Source: Micromonospora yangpuensis (GTDB taxonomy: Bacteria; Actinomycetota; Actinomycetes; Mycobacteriales; Micromonosporaceae). From it: a stretch of 64,000 bases of DNA. Positions 26,583-35,451 of this stretch are shown piece after piece. Both the position numbers and the translations under genes were made by a program. Numbering within the stretch: the stretch's first letter is position 1; each line of letters starts with the position of its first letter. A model generated the notes under the pieces. That model was given only the letters and a program-made list of their open reading frames with translations. It did no database searches and was not told the origin of the DNA. Location of the stretch: the NCBI RefSeq assembly GCF_900091615.1, contig NZ_FMIA01000002.1:3720001-3784000 (forward strand), written 5' to 3'.

Positions 26583-28016
26583 TCAGCAGACCAGCAGACC
26601 CTGCCGGGCGCCGCCGTCGCGCAACGCGGTCAACGCCGCGTCGACCGGGATCGGCGGCGGGGTCGGCAGGTCGTAGGGCTGGCCGCGGAGCACCTCGGTG
26701 GCCCGCCGGGTGGGTACCGAGGTGACCGGGTAGCCCCGGGCCGAGGTGCGGTCCAGGGCACGGCGACGCCGCCCGAAGGAGGCCACCGCGAGCCACTGCG
26801 GCAGTCCGGCCAGGGCCGGCGAGCGGACCCCGGGCGGCTCGGGCAGCACGTCGACGGAGCTGAACGGCGCACTACCGGCCAACCACCACTCCGCGCCCGC
26901 GACCGCCCGCCGGGTGGCGTTCTCGCACCAGTACGGCACCAGCCCCGTCCGGATCACCTGCCACGGATCGAGCAACCGGCCGCACTCCACCACCAACCGG
27001 TCACCACTCTTGCCTGCCGCGCGCAGCCACTGCCGGTAGAGGTCGGCGACGGTCGCGCTCAACGCCTCGGCCTGTGGAAAGAGCACCCGGTGCAGCCGGT
27101 GTCCGCGTCGGGCACCCCACTGCCGGGTCGCCTCGGCGAAGTCGGTCTCGACGCCGTGCTCGGCGTACGCCCACGCGGCGGAGACCTCCGGCAACTCCCA
27201 GCGGGCACCGTCGCCGCCGGCCGCGCGCAACACCTGGCGCAGCGCGTGACTGTCCGGGTGGAAGTCCACCGGGTCCAGGCCGCTGGCGGGACAGCCCACC
27301 TGGAAGCTGTGTCCGTCACCGGCGTCGAGCACCGGCCAGGTCCGGGCGTCCTGCAGCAACAGCACCGGCGCGCCGGGGGCCAGCCGGTCGAGCAGGAACC
27401 GCCGGTACGCCCCCGGCAGGTGCCGCCAGCGCACCGTCATCGACACCGTCGAGCCGGCCGTCATGCCCCGGCTGGCCGGGCAGTGCACCTGACGTACGTG
27501 CACGTCGGCGTTGCCGGCGAGCAGCCGGGCGGTCAGCGCACCGCCGTGGGCCAGCGCGGCGGCGGGCCGGTCGACGGTCCCCTCGCCCCACCGCACGGCC
27601 ACCTCGAAGCCGGTGGGCAGCCAGGGCACCCCCAGGGCCACCGCCAGGTGGGCCGCGGCCCCGTGCGGCGAGCCGAGCAGCACCCCCGGGTAGCGACGGA
27701 CCGGGTACTGCTCGGCGAACCAGCGCGCGACCCGGCCGGTGTCGACCTGGCCGAGCTGCGCCGGGGTGAGCGCGCTGCGACCGGCGGCCCGGGTCACCGC
27801 GGTACGGCGCACCGGCTCGGGCGCGGCGGCCAGGCGGGACAGCACGGCCGGCTGCCCCAGGTCGGCGCAGTCGGCACCGCGCAACGCCCGCGCCGTGACG
27901 GCCACCAGGACCCGGGCGGTGCTGCCGGCCGCCACCACCCGGTCACCGGTCAGGGCGCCGGTCGGATCCGCCGACGCCACCCGTACCGGCTCCACGCTGC
28001 CTCGTTCGCTCACCAC
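26583..28016 (-). CDS. Hypothetical protein, 477 aa
   Basis: I do not recognise this protein. It is soluble, without signal peptide or membrane segments, and its codon bias is typical for the window, so it is a real gene. Landmarks are GVLLGSPHGAAAHLAVALGVPWLP near residue 110, a HPDSHALRQVLRAAGGD stretch near 255, ARRGHRLHRVLFPQAEALSATV near 305, and VVECGRLLDPWQVIRTGLVPYWCENATRR near 345. It lies upstream of the sigma factor on the same strand with a 273-bp gap, so it is probably a separate unit. The start is ATG or GTG at 28016. Confidence 0.65.
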   Translation of the reverse strand: MVSERGSVEPVRVASADPTGALTGDRVVAAGSTARVLVAVTARALRGADCADLGQPAVLSRLAAAPEPVRRTAVTRAAGRSALTPAQLGQVDTGRVARWFAEQYPVRRYPGVLLGSPHGAAAHLAVALGVPWLPTGFEVAVRWGEGTVDRPAAALAHGGALTARLLAGNADVHVRQVHCPASRGMTAGSTVSMTVRWRHLPGAYRRFLLDRLAPGAPVLLLQDARTWPVLDAGDGHSFQVGCPASGLDPVDFHPDSHALRQVLRAAGGDGARWELPEVSAAWAYAEHGVETDFAEATRQWGARRGHRLHRVLFPQAEALSATVADLYRQWLRAAGKSGDRLVVECGRLLDPWQVIRTGLVPYWCENATRRAVAGAEWWLAGSAPFSSVDVLPEPPGVRSPALAGLPQWLAVASFGRRRRALDRTSARGYPVTSVPTRRATEVLRGQPYDLPTPPPIPVDAALTALRDGGARQGLLVC

Positions 28017-28165
28017 GGGCCCCGGCTTCCCGTCCCGATCGGGTTCAAACAGGGCATAGGCCGCTGTCGGACAGCAACCGCCGAGCGTGGTGGCCCAGGA
28101 TGCCGGTGGGACCGGACCGGGGCGGCCCGGTCAACCGCGCCGCCGCAGCCGCAGACCGGTACGCC

Positions 28166-29290
28166 TCAGCCTCGACCGCCGCCGCGGCCCGGTGTGGACG
28201 CGTCGACGTAGCGCAGCACCGCACCGACCCCGTCGGCCAGCTGCGGCGCCTCCTCCGGGGCCAGCACGGTCAGCTGGGCGTCCGTACCGACCAGGGCGCG
28301 CAGCAGGGCGGCGTCGGCGCGGACCCGCTGCGGGTCGCCGGCCCCGGTGAGCCGACCCGGCTCGGTGGCGATCTCGTCCGGGGCCGCACCGATCCAGAGC
28401 TGCCCGGTGGCCGACGGGTCGTCGACCAGCAGCATCGTGTCGACCTGGTCGCGTTGCAACGCCTCGACCACCGCGTCCAGTCCGGCACCGACGTCCTGCT
28501 GGCTGCCGAAACGGTCCAGGGCGGCGGTGACCCGGGCCTGCGCCGCCTCGGCGATGACCTGCACCGTCACGTCGTCCATGGCGGCCGGGTCGGCCCCGCC
28601 GGTACGCGCACCCGCGTCCGTGCGCACCAGCACGTCCTGCCAGCGGCGGGGCAGTTGGGCGGCGATCGCACCGGTGGCCCGGATGTCACCGGCGAGCACC
28701 ACCACGTCGGCGTCGACCCGTTCGGCCAGTTCGGCGGTGGCCGCCGCGGTGTCCCCGGCGTTGCGCTGCCACACCTCGTCGGCGGCGCGCTGGTAGCGCG
28801 ACTGCGACCAGCCACCCGCGTTGGGTCGGCGGATCGGGAAGCCACCCCCACCGCGTATCTGGGCCCGACGGGGCAGCTCACCGGCGCCCACCGCGATGGC
28901 GTCCGCACCGGTCCGGTCGGCCAGCACCCGTACCCAGGAGATCTGCTCGCCGCGTTGGGCCACCAGCGGCATGGTGTGCGGTAGCGACGCGACGCTGGCC
29001 AGGTCCCGCAGCGGCGGGGCGGAGAGGTACTCGGAGAGCACCACCCGGCCCCTGGTGGCGAAGACGGCGATGCCGTAGTCGCCGGGCATCGGTTCGTGGC
29101 TGCGGACCACCCGCTCGATGGCGTCGACCGTCGCGGGGTCCGCCCCCTGTTGCCGTAGTTGCCCGGCCAGGGCCCGCCAGCGCAGGTCCAACGCCGCACG
29201 GGCGTCCTCGGTGTCCCGGGAGGCGTCCAGGTAGACCGAGCACCACGGGCCCCGGCGGTCGTAGAGCGGACGCAGGAAGGACAGCTGCAT
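28166..29290 (-). CDS. Vms1/Rv2629-type (eRF1-like) protein
   Basis: This 374-aa protein resembles the Rv2629 (baeRF) family, bacterial relatives of eRF1/Vms1 that may cleave peptidyl-tRNA on stalled ribosomes. The start LRPLYDRRGPWCSVYLDASRD is typical, followed by GIAVFATRGRVVLSEYL, the FPIRRPNAGGWSQSRYQRAADE segment that aligns with the catalytic loop region, and a C-terminal VDTMLLVDDPSATGQLWIG domain. ATG 29290 follows GGAGAGGGG. The catalytic role in this protein is inferred from the family only. Confidence 0.82.
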   Translation of the reverse strand: MQLSFLRPLYDRRGPWCSVYLDASRDTEDARAALDLRWRALAGQLRQQGADPATVDAIERVVRSHEPMPGDYGIAVFATRGRVVLSEYLSAPPLRDLASVASLPHTMPLVAQRGEQISWVRVLADRTGADAIAVGAGELPRRAQIRGGGGFPIRRPNAGGWSQSRYQRAADEVWQRNAGDTAAATAELAERVDADVVVLAGDIRATGAIAAQLPRRWQDVLVRTDAGARTGGADPAAMDDVTVQVIAEAAQARVTAALDRFGSQQDVGAGLDAVVEALQRDQVDTMLLVDDPSATGQLWIGAAPDEIATEPGRLTGAGDPQRVRADAALLRALVGTDAQLTVLAPEEAPQLADGVGAVLRYVDASTPGRGGGRG

Positions 29291-29466
29291 GCTCGACCCC
29301 TCTCCAGCTCGGCCCCGCGCTTACCCGTACCGGCCGGGTTGTCACCTCGACGTGACCGCAGTTCATTCACGTCGTTCCACCGGTACGACCGATACCATGG
29401 GTGCACAGAACCCGACTCTGGGTGTTCGTCGACGTGTCGGCGACACACGGTAATCCGGTGGTGAAC

Positions 29467-30006
29467 ATGGACAGCGACCTCGACTACCGGCCGATCGCCC
29501 GCCCGACCCAGCGGATCTTCACCGGTCGGGTGGTACGGCTGATGGACGGCTACACCCGCGAGCTGAAGGTCGGCCAGCCGGTGCTGGTCGCCGTGGTGAC
29601 CGCGGCCAGCGTGATGGGCCTGCTGCTGCTGGCGTTCCGTTCGCTGCTCTCCAGCGCCGGCGGTGGTGGCGCCCGGCGCAGCTGGAAGGAGCTGCGCAAG
29701 GGGCCGGAGTTCCTGGTCACGCCACTGCGCCTGCGCGACCGCGACAACCAGCTGTACGAAGTGGAGCTGCACGGTCATCTGGCGCAGAGCGCCCTGCACC
29801 CGGCGGACTGGGTGCAGATCACCCTCCGGCCGCAGGATCTGGACCTTCCGCCCCGGGTCGAGCAGATCGTCAACCTCACCACCGGGCAGCTGCTACGCCC
29901 CCGCCACGCCACCCTGTGGAGCCACCTCGGTCCGCCCCTGCTGCTCCAGGCCGTTCTGGGTGGGCTGCTGCTGCTGACGATCGTCGCCCTGGTCGCGTTC
30001 ACCTGA
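29467..30006 (+). CDS. Hypothetical membrane protein
   Basis: This 179-aa protein has two hydrophobic segments, at about residues 40-60 (VLVAVVTAASVMGLLLLAF) and 155-178 (LQAVLGGLLLLTIVALVAF), around a ~90-residue loop with VTPLRLRDRDNQLYEVELHGHL, which looks strand-rich. The start is uncertain: ATG 29467 or GTG 29461; the frame opens at 29401. The 3' end overlaps the convergent DUF3817 gene by 114 bp. No family was recognised. Confidence 0.6.
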   Translation: MDSDLDYRPIARPTQRIFTGRVVRLMDGYTRELKVGQPVLVAVVTAASVMGLLLLAFRSLLSSAGGGGARRSWKELRKGPEFLVTPLRLRDRDNQLYEVELHGHLAQSALHPADWVQITLRPQDLDLPPRVEQIVNLTTGQLLRPRHATLWSHLGPPLLLQAVLGGLLLLTIVALVAFT

Positions 30007-30309
30007 GGTGGTGCCGAGCATGCCCCGGCGGGCGGCCCAGCGTTCGAAGACGATGGTGGCGAACGGCGGCACCGCGCAGGCCAGCGCGACCCCGGTGGCC
30101 AGCAGGCTCCACCGGTGCAGGCGGGCCACCATCAGCACCAGGACCCCGTAGGCCACGAAGAGCGCGCCGTGGATCGGGCCGAAGATCTGCACCCCGATCT
30201 CGTTTCCGGGCGGACCGTACTTGACCGCCATCCCGATCAGCAGGGCCAGCCAGGAGCCGGCCTCGGCGATCGCCGCCACCACGAACAACCTCGTCACCAT
30301 CTCGCGCAT
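29893..30309 (-). CDS. DUF3817 membrane protein
   Basis: This 138-aa protein has three membrane segments and the DUF3817 hallmarks FVVAAIAEAGSWLALLIGM, KYGPPGNEIGVQIFGPIHGALFV and PPFATIVFERWAARRG. The last ~35 residues are Gln-rich and hydrophilic and are encoded opposite the 3' end of the convergent neighbour, so the tail may be a read-through extension of a shorter ancestral protein. The function of the family is unknown. The start is ATG 30309 or ATG 30300. Confidence 0.78.
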   Translation of the reverse strand: MREMVTRLFVVAAIAEAGSWLALLIGMAVKYGPPGNEIGVQIFGPIHGALFVAYGVLVLMVARLHRWSLLATGVALACAVPPFATIVFERWAARRGMLGTTSGERDQGDDRQQQQPTQNGLEQQGRTEVAPQGGVAGA

Positions 30310-30473
30310 CGGGCAATGTTAGACACCGGTCGCGACCCGGGACGGACCCCCTTACCCATCCGCCAGGCGAAAATCACCCGCCAGAGGGGGTAAGGGAGAA
30401 CACAGGCCCGGGGCTTCCCTGGCCTGCGCGGACGTGCGAGGTTGAAGGCACCAACGGTGACAGGGTGGTGACC

Positions 30474-31952
30474 ATGGGCGAGGAAGTGGGGATACGTACC
30501 TTCAGCCGCGAGGACCGGGCCCGCTACCGCGACAAGGTACGCCGTTGCCTCGACGTCTTCGCCGAGATGCTCCGGGAGTCCCGGTTCGACACCGACCGGC
30601 CGATGACCGGGGTGGAGATCGAGTTGAACCTGGTCGACGGGGACTCCCTGCCGGCGATGCGCAACGCCGACGTGCTGGCCGCCATCGCCGACCCGAGCTT
30701 CCAGACCGAGCTGGGCCAGTTCAACGTGGAGATCAACGTCGAGCCCCGCCGCCTGGTCGGCACCGGCACCGCCGAGTTCGAGGAGCACGTCCGGGCCAGC
30801 CTGAACGCCGCCGAGATCAAGGCCCGTACGGTCGGCGCGCACATGGTGATGATCGGCATCCTGCCCACCCTGCGCCCGGAGCACCTGACCGCCGAGACGC
30901 TCTCGGCCAACCCGCGCTACCGGCTGCTCAACGAGCAGATCTTCGCCGCCCGGGGCGAGGACCTGCGGATCGCCATCAACGGCGTCGAGCGGCTGTCGGT
31001 CACCGCGGACACCATCACCCCGGAGGCCGCCTGCACCAGCACCCAGTTCCATCTCCAGGTCAGCCCCGACCAGTTCGCCGACTACTGGAACGCCGCGCAG
31101 GTGGTCGCCGGGATCCAGGTGGCGCTCGGGGCGAACTCCCCGCTCTTCTTCGGCCGCGAGCTGTGGCGGGAGACCCGCATCCCGCTGTTCCAGCAGGCCA
31201 CCGACACCCGGGCCGAGGAGATCAAGGCCCAGGGGGTACGTCCCCGGGTGTGGTTCGGGGAACGCTGGATCACCAGCGTGTTCGACCTGTTCGAGGAGAA
31301 CGTACGGTATTTTCCCGCCCTGCTGCCGGTCTGCGACCCGGAGGACCCGGCGGCGGCACTGGCCAGCGGTGACGTGCCGAAGCTCGCCGAGTTGAGGCTG
31401 CACAACGGCACCGTGTACCGGTGGAACCGGCCGGTCTACGACGTGCTGCGCGGCCGGCCGCACCTGCGGGTGGAGAACCGGGTGCTGCCCGCCGGCCCGA
31501 CCGTGGTGGACACCATCGCCAACGGCGCGTTCTACTTCGGGCTGGTCCGGGCCCTGGCCGAGGCGGACCGGCCACTGTGGTCGCAGATGTCGTTCAGCGC
31601 CGCCGAGGAGAACTTCCTCTCCGGTGCCCGGCACGGCATCGACGCCCACGTCTACTGGCCCGGTCTGGGCTACCTGCCGGTGACCGAGCTGGTGCTACGC
31701 CGGCTGCTGCCGCTGGCGCACCACGGTCTGGACCGCTGGGGTCTGGACCCCACCGAGCGGGACCGGCTGCTCGGCATCATCGAGCAGCGCTGCCTGACCG
31801 GGCGCAACGGCGCGAGCTGGCAGGTCGCGACCCTGCACCGGCTGGAGTCCGCCGACCACCTGGACCGGCCGTCGGCGCTGCGCGAGGTGGTGCACCACTA
31901 CGTGGACCTGATGCACACCAACCAGCCGGTGCACCAGTGGCCGATCCCGTGA
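30474..31952 (+). CDS. Glutamate-cysteine ligase family protein (GCS2-type)
   Basis: This 492-aa protein belongs to the carboxylate-amine ligase/GCS2 superfamily: GVEIELNLVD near the N-terminus (metal-binding acidic residues), FQTELGQFNVEINVEP, and CTSTQFHLQVSPDQFADYWN. GCS2 enzymes join the gamma-carboxylate of glutamate to an amine; some make gamma-glutamylcysteine. No glutathione synthase or mycothiol gene is adjacent, so the acceptor is unknown. ATG 30474 follows AGGGTGGTG. Confidence 0.85.
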   Translation: MGEEVGIRTFSREDRARYRDKVRRCLDVFAEMLRESRFDTDRPMTGVEIELNLVDGDSLPAMRNADVLAAIADPSFQTELGQFNVEINVEPRRLVGTGTAEFEEHVRASLNAAEIKARTVGAHMVMIGILPTLRPEHLTAETLSANPRYRLLNEQIFAARGEDLRIAINGVERLSVTADTITPEAACTSTQFHLQVSPDQFADYWNAAQVVAGIQVALGANSPLFFGRELWRETRIPLFQQATDTRAEEIKAQGVRPRVWFGERWITSVFDLFEENVRYFPALLPVCDPEDPAAALASGDVPKLAELRLHNGTVYRWNRPVYDVLRGRPHLRVENRVLPAGPTVVDTIANGAFYFGLVRALAEADRPLWSQMSFSAAEENFLSGARHGIDAHVYWPGLGYLPVTELVLRRLLPLAHHGLDRWGLDPTERDRLLGIIEQRCLTGRNGASWQVATLHRLESADHLDRPSALREVVHHYVDLMHTNQPVHQWPIP

Positions 31953-31988
31953 CGGGGCAACGGAAGCGGCCCGGTTAGAGTCCTGCGG

Positions 31989-32414
31989 GTGGCGACCGAC
32001 ACCGCAGCGATCAACTCCGCCCTGACCCGGCTCCGCGTGGCCGGTGACACCCTGCCCTACCCGGGGGCCTGGCTGGCCGAGCCCCGGAGCGAGCCGTCCG
32101 GGGTGGTGCTGGCCGAGGACGAGGGTTTGTCCCGGCTGGTCCTCGATCCGGTCACCGGCACGGTGTCGCTTGTCGACGACGACGGTGCTGACCTGGTGAA
32201 CTCGTCCCTGGCCGCGTTGGTGGCCTGCGCGGAGGCGTTCCTGGCCGCCCAGTCCTCCGCCGGGGCGATCGACGACGACGAGGCCGACGAGGAGCTGGCG
32301 GCACTCGGCGAGCAGCTCACCGAGCAGTTCCGGGAGATCGACCCGCCGGCGGTCGCCCACGAGAACACCCTCTGGTCGGTGGCCGCCGAGGAACTGGGCT
32401 ACGGCCTGGGCTGA
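31989..32414 (+). CDS. Small acidic protein, possibly SUKH-4-like
   Basis: This 141-aa acidic protein (PYPGAWLAEPRSEPSGVVLAEDEGLSRLVLDPVTGTVSLVDDDGADLVNSSLAALVACAEAFL) follows the order seen in short SUKH-4-like immunity proteins: a strand-rich core, then the N-S-S-L helix that starts the C-terminal part. No toxin gene is adjacent. GTG 31989 lies 37 bp after the GCS2 gene, so it may be co-transcribed. The SUKH assignment is tentative. Confidence 0.55.
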   Translation: MATDTAAINSALTRLRVAGDTLPYPGAWLAEPRSEPSGVVLAEDEGLSRLVLDPVTGTVSLVDDDGADLVNSSLAALVACAEAFLAAQSSAGAIDDDEADEELAALGEQLTEQFREIDPPAVAHENTLWSVAAEELGYGLG

Positions 32415-32434
32415 GCCGCCGGCCGGCTGTTCCG

Positions 32435-32466
32435 AATCCCCCTGCCCCGGCCAGGCAGGGGGGTTC
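32435..32466. terminator. Bidirectional hairpin terminator
   Basis: CCCCCTGCC and its complement GGCAGGGGG enclose a 7-base loop, with an AA/TT pair at the base, between two convergent genes. It is a likely terminator for both. Confidence 0.75.
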
Positions 32467-32519
32467 GCGGCGCGCGGACTCCGCCTACCCGACCGGGGGG
32501 AGGGAGAAGTCCGCCTCGC

Positions 32520-33263
32520 CTATGCGACCGGCGGGAGGCGGTACACGGAGACGTGGCTGCGGCTCTCGGCGGTGAACTCGCCGCCGGTCCAGTCCGCGTG
32601 CCGGCTCTCCAGCTCGAAACCGGCCAGCTGGCCCATCAGGTCCAGCTCGGCCGGCCAGACGTAGCGGTGCGGGGTGCGGAAGAGCGTGGCCTGTCGGCTG
32701 TCGTCGAACCGGAAGTGGTGCGAGACGATCAGTTGCGCCAGCGGGTCGTAGGTGTCCAGGCCGACGTAGCCCGGCTCGACCTGCCAGACGGTGGCCTGCT
32801 GCCCCGGTGGGAGCTTGCGCAGCTCGGGCACCCAGAGTTCGATGACGAACCGGCCACCGGGGGCCAGGTGCCGGGCGGCGTTACGGAAGCAGGCCACCTG
32901 CTCGGCCTGGGTGAGTAGGTTCGCGATGGTGTTGAACACCAGGTAGACCAGTGAGTACTCCCCAGGGGCGGTGGCGGTGGCCATGTCCCCCACCACCACC
33001 GGGATCCCCGACTCGTCCACCTTGTCGCGGAGCCGCGCGACCATCGGCTCGGAGAGCTCGATCCCGGCGACCGGCACGCCCCGCTCGGCCAGCGGCACCG
33101 CCACCCGGCCGGTGCCGATCGCGAACTCCAGCGCCCGACCACCGGCGGCAAGCTCCGCGAGGCGGTCGACGGTGGGCCCGATGACCTCCGGGGCGAACAT
33201 GCCGGTCCCCGGCGTGTCGTAGTCCCGGGCGGTCTCGGCGTCCCAGATCTCGTCCTGTCGCAT
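32520..33263 (-). CDS. Class I SAM-dependent methyltransferase
   Basis: This 247-aa protein has the SAM-binding motif I in ALEFAIGTGRVAVPLAERG, motif II at VAGIELSEPMVARL, VVVGDMAT, and motif IV/post in SLVYLVFNTIANLL, then LAPGGRFVIELWVP. The substrate is not predictable. ATG 33263 (MRQDEIWD) is used; a GTG at 33272 would add three residues. Confidence 0.88.
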   Translation of the reverse strand: MRQDEIWDAETARDYDTPGTGMFAPEVIGPTVDRLAELAAGGRALEFAIGTGRVAVPLAERGVPVAGIELSEPMVARLRDKVDESGIPVVVGDMATATAPGEYSLVYLVFNTIANLLTQAEQVACFRNAARHLAPGGRFVIELWVPELRKLPPGQQATVWQVEPGYVGLDTYDPLAQLIVSHHFRFDDSRQATLFRTPHRYVWPAELDLMGQLAGFELESRHADWTGGEFTAESRSHVSVYRLPPVA

Positions 33264-33311
33264 GGGCCCCACGATTCCGCCGCGGCGGCGCGACGTCCAC
33301 CGATATACGGG

Positions 33312-33650
33312 TTACTTCTTCGCCGGCGCGTCACCGTTGTCGTTGAACCGGAAGCCGGCCGCCGGGGTCGGCGTCGCCCAACTCCTCCAGGATCAGCCCG
33401 GACCGGGCGGAGTGCTGGAGGAAGGCGGAGCTGTTGCTGATCTGGAAGGCCCCCTCGCCATCGGCGGCAGCGGTGATGGTGAACCGCTGCGTGGCATCGC
33501 CCTCGGCGCAGGTCGCCGAGCCGACGTACAACGACCTGCCGCCGCCGGGGTTGCGCACCTGCCAGCAGACCGGCTCGCCGGTGCCGGGACAACAGTTTCG
33601 GGGTGGCGCTCGGGGCGGCCGGCGACACGGATCCCACCCGGAGAATCTGC
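33312..33650 (-). pseudogene. Frameshifted remnant of a secreted-protein gene
   Basis: The minus strand holds a coherent stretch (CWQVRNPGGGRSLYVGS, GDATQRFTITAAADGEGAFQIS, SGLILEELGDA) with typical bias. The frame then shifts: after GDA the sensible ending (TPAAGFRFNDNGDAPAKK then stop at 33312) is in another frame. Upstream, a Pro/Ala/Ser-rich part (VSPAAPSATPKLLS) is also out of frame. At least two frameshifts and no intact start are seen. The core recalls a ricin-type or similar beta-trefoil fragment, but I cannot assign it firmly. Confidence 0.5.
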
Positions 33651-33714
33651 TACCGGACGGACCGACGGGGCCGGGGTGGGCCGGCACCGCCGGAGAACCG
33701 CCCGTCGGGGCGGC

Positions 33715-35451
33715 TCAGAGCGCGACGACCGCGGCCGTCTCCGGCGGCAACTCCAGCCCGTCGCGCATCACCGTGACACCGGTTCCGGTGGCCAGCAGGA
33801 CGCCGCGCACCACGCCGGGGGTGCTGATCCGCTGCGCTCGGTCGGCGAGGTTCGCCGCCACCAGGGTCCGGCCCCGACGGACCAGCAGGAACCGGTCGCC
33901 GTGGCGGACCTCGACGGTGTCCAGCCGGGGGTCGGAAAGGTCGGCCCGGCTCTTGCGCAGCGCGATCAGCCGCCGGTGGAAGTCGTACATCTCGCGGTGT
34001 TCGGGTTTGTCCAGCTCGGCCCAGTCCAGCCGGGACCGCAGGAAGGTCTGCCGGTCCTGCGGGTCGGGCACGTCCGGGCCCGACCAGCCGTGCGCGGCGA
34101 ACTCCCGCCGCCGACCGGCGGCCACGGCGGTGGCCAGTTCCGGCTCCGGGTGGCTGGTGAAGTACTGCCACGGGGTGCTGGCGGCCCACTCCTCACCCAT
34201 GAACAGCATCGGGGTGAACGGCGCGGTGAACAGCAGGGTCGCACCGACCCGCAGCAGCGCCGGGGAGAGGGTCGCGGAGATCCGGTCCCCGGTGGCCCGG
34301 TTGCCGATCTGGTCGTGGTTCTGCAGGTACGCCACCAGCCGGTGACCGGGGGTACGCTGCCGGTCCACCGGCCGACCGTGGTGGCGGTTGCGGAAGCTCG
34401 ACCAGCCGCCGGCGTGGTAGAAACCGCCGGTCAGCACCTCGGCGAGGCACTCCAGGGAGCCGAAGTCAGCGTAGTAGCCCTGCCGCTCGCCGGTGAGCAG
34501 GGTGTGCAGCGCGTGGTGGGCGTCGTCGTTCCACTGGGCGTGCAGTCCGAAGCCGCCGGCCTCCCGGGGGGTGATCAGCCGGGGGTCGTTGAGGTCGGAC
34601 TCGGCGATCAGCGACAACGGTCGGCCCAGGTGGGTGGCGAGGGTCTCCACCTCGACGGCCAGCTCCTCCAACAGCGGGACGGCCCGGGTGTCGGGCATCG
34701 CGTGCACCGCGTCCAGGCGCAGCCCGTCGACGTGGTAGTCCCGCAGCCACATCGTCACGCTGTCGACGACGTAGCGGCGCACCTCGTCGGAGTGCGGGCC
34801 GTCGAGGTTGACCGTCCGCCCCCAGGGGGTGTCCTGCGCGCTGAGGTACGGCGCGAACATCGGCGCGTAGGCCCCGGAGGGCCCGAAATGGTTGTAGACG
34901 ACGTCGAGGATCACCCCCAGTCCCTTGCGGTGGCAGGCGTCGACGAAGCGTTTCAGCCCGTCCGGGCCGCCGTACGGCTCGTGCGGGGTGTACCAGCAGG
35001 CCCCGTCGTAGCCCCAGTTGTGCTCGCCGTTGAAGGCGTTGACCGGCAGCAGCTCGACCAGGTCCACCCCAAGGTCGACCAGGTGGTCGAGACGGTCGAC
35101 GGCAGCGTCGAAGGTGCCCTCCGGGGTGAAGGTGCCCACGTGCAGCTCGTACAGCACGCTGCCGGGCAGCTGCCGGCCGGTCCAGGACCGGTCGGTCCAG
35201 CTGAACGCGGCGTGGTCGTAGCGGCGGCTCGGGCCGTGCACCCCGGCCGGCTGCCAGGCCGAACGGGGATCGGGCAGCTCCTGGTCGGAGTCGTCGAGCA
35301 GGAACACGTAGTCGGTGCCCGGCCCGGCCTGCGGCACCCGCGCGTGCCACCAGCCGGAGTCCGCCCGGGTCATCCGGTGGTCCTCACCCGCGCCGGTCAG
35401 CCGCAGTCGCACCCGGGCGGCCGCCGGCGCCCACACCCTGAACTCGGTCAC
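33715..35451 (-). CDS. treZ: Malto-oligosyltrehalose trehalohydrolase
   Basis: This 578-aa GH13 enzyme releases trehalose from malto-oligosyltrehalose, the last step of the TreY/TreZ pathway. The N-terminal carbohydrate-binding strand domain starts FRVWAPAAARVRL. The barrel shows DVVYNHFGP, the nucleophile Asp in DGLRLDAVHAM, the acid Glu in LIAESDLND, and the transition-state Asp in LQNHDQIGN. The start overlaps the treY stop by 4 bp (ATGA), so it is the last gene of treX-treY-treZ. Length is normal for the family. Confidence 0.94.
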   Translation of the reverse strand: MTEFRVWAPAAARVRLRLTGAGEDHRMTRADSGWWHARVPQAGPGTDYVFLLDDSDQELPDPRSAWQPAGVHGPSRRYDHAAFSWTDRSWTGRQLPGSVLYELHVGTFTPEGTFDAAVDRLDHLVDLGVDLVELLPVNAFNGEHNWGYDGACWYTPHEPYGGPDGLKRFVDACHRKGLGVILDVVYNHFGPSGAYAPMFAPYLSAQDTPWGRTVNLDGPHSDEVRRYVVDSVTMWLRDYHVDGLRLDAVHAMPDTRAVPLLEELAVEVETLATHLGRPLSLIAESDLNDPRLITPREAGGFGLHAQWNDDAHHALHTLLTGERQGYYADFGSLECLAEVLTGGFYHAGGWSSFRNRHHGRPVDRQRTPGHRLVAYLQNHDQIGNRATGDRISATLSPALLRVGATLLFTAPFTPMLFMGEEWAASTPWQYFTSHPEPELATAVAAGRRREFAAHGWSGPDVPDPQDRQTFLRSRLDWAELDKPEHREMYDFHRRLIALRKSRADLSDPRLDTVEVRHGDRFLLVRRGRTLVAANLADRAQRISTPGVVRGVLLATGTGVTVMRDGLELPPETAAVVAL

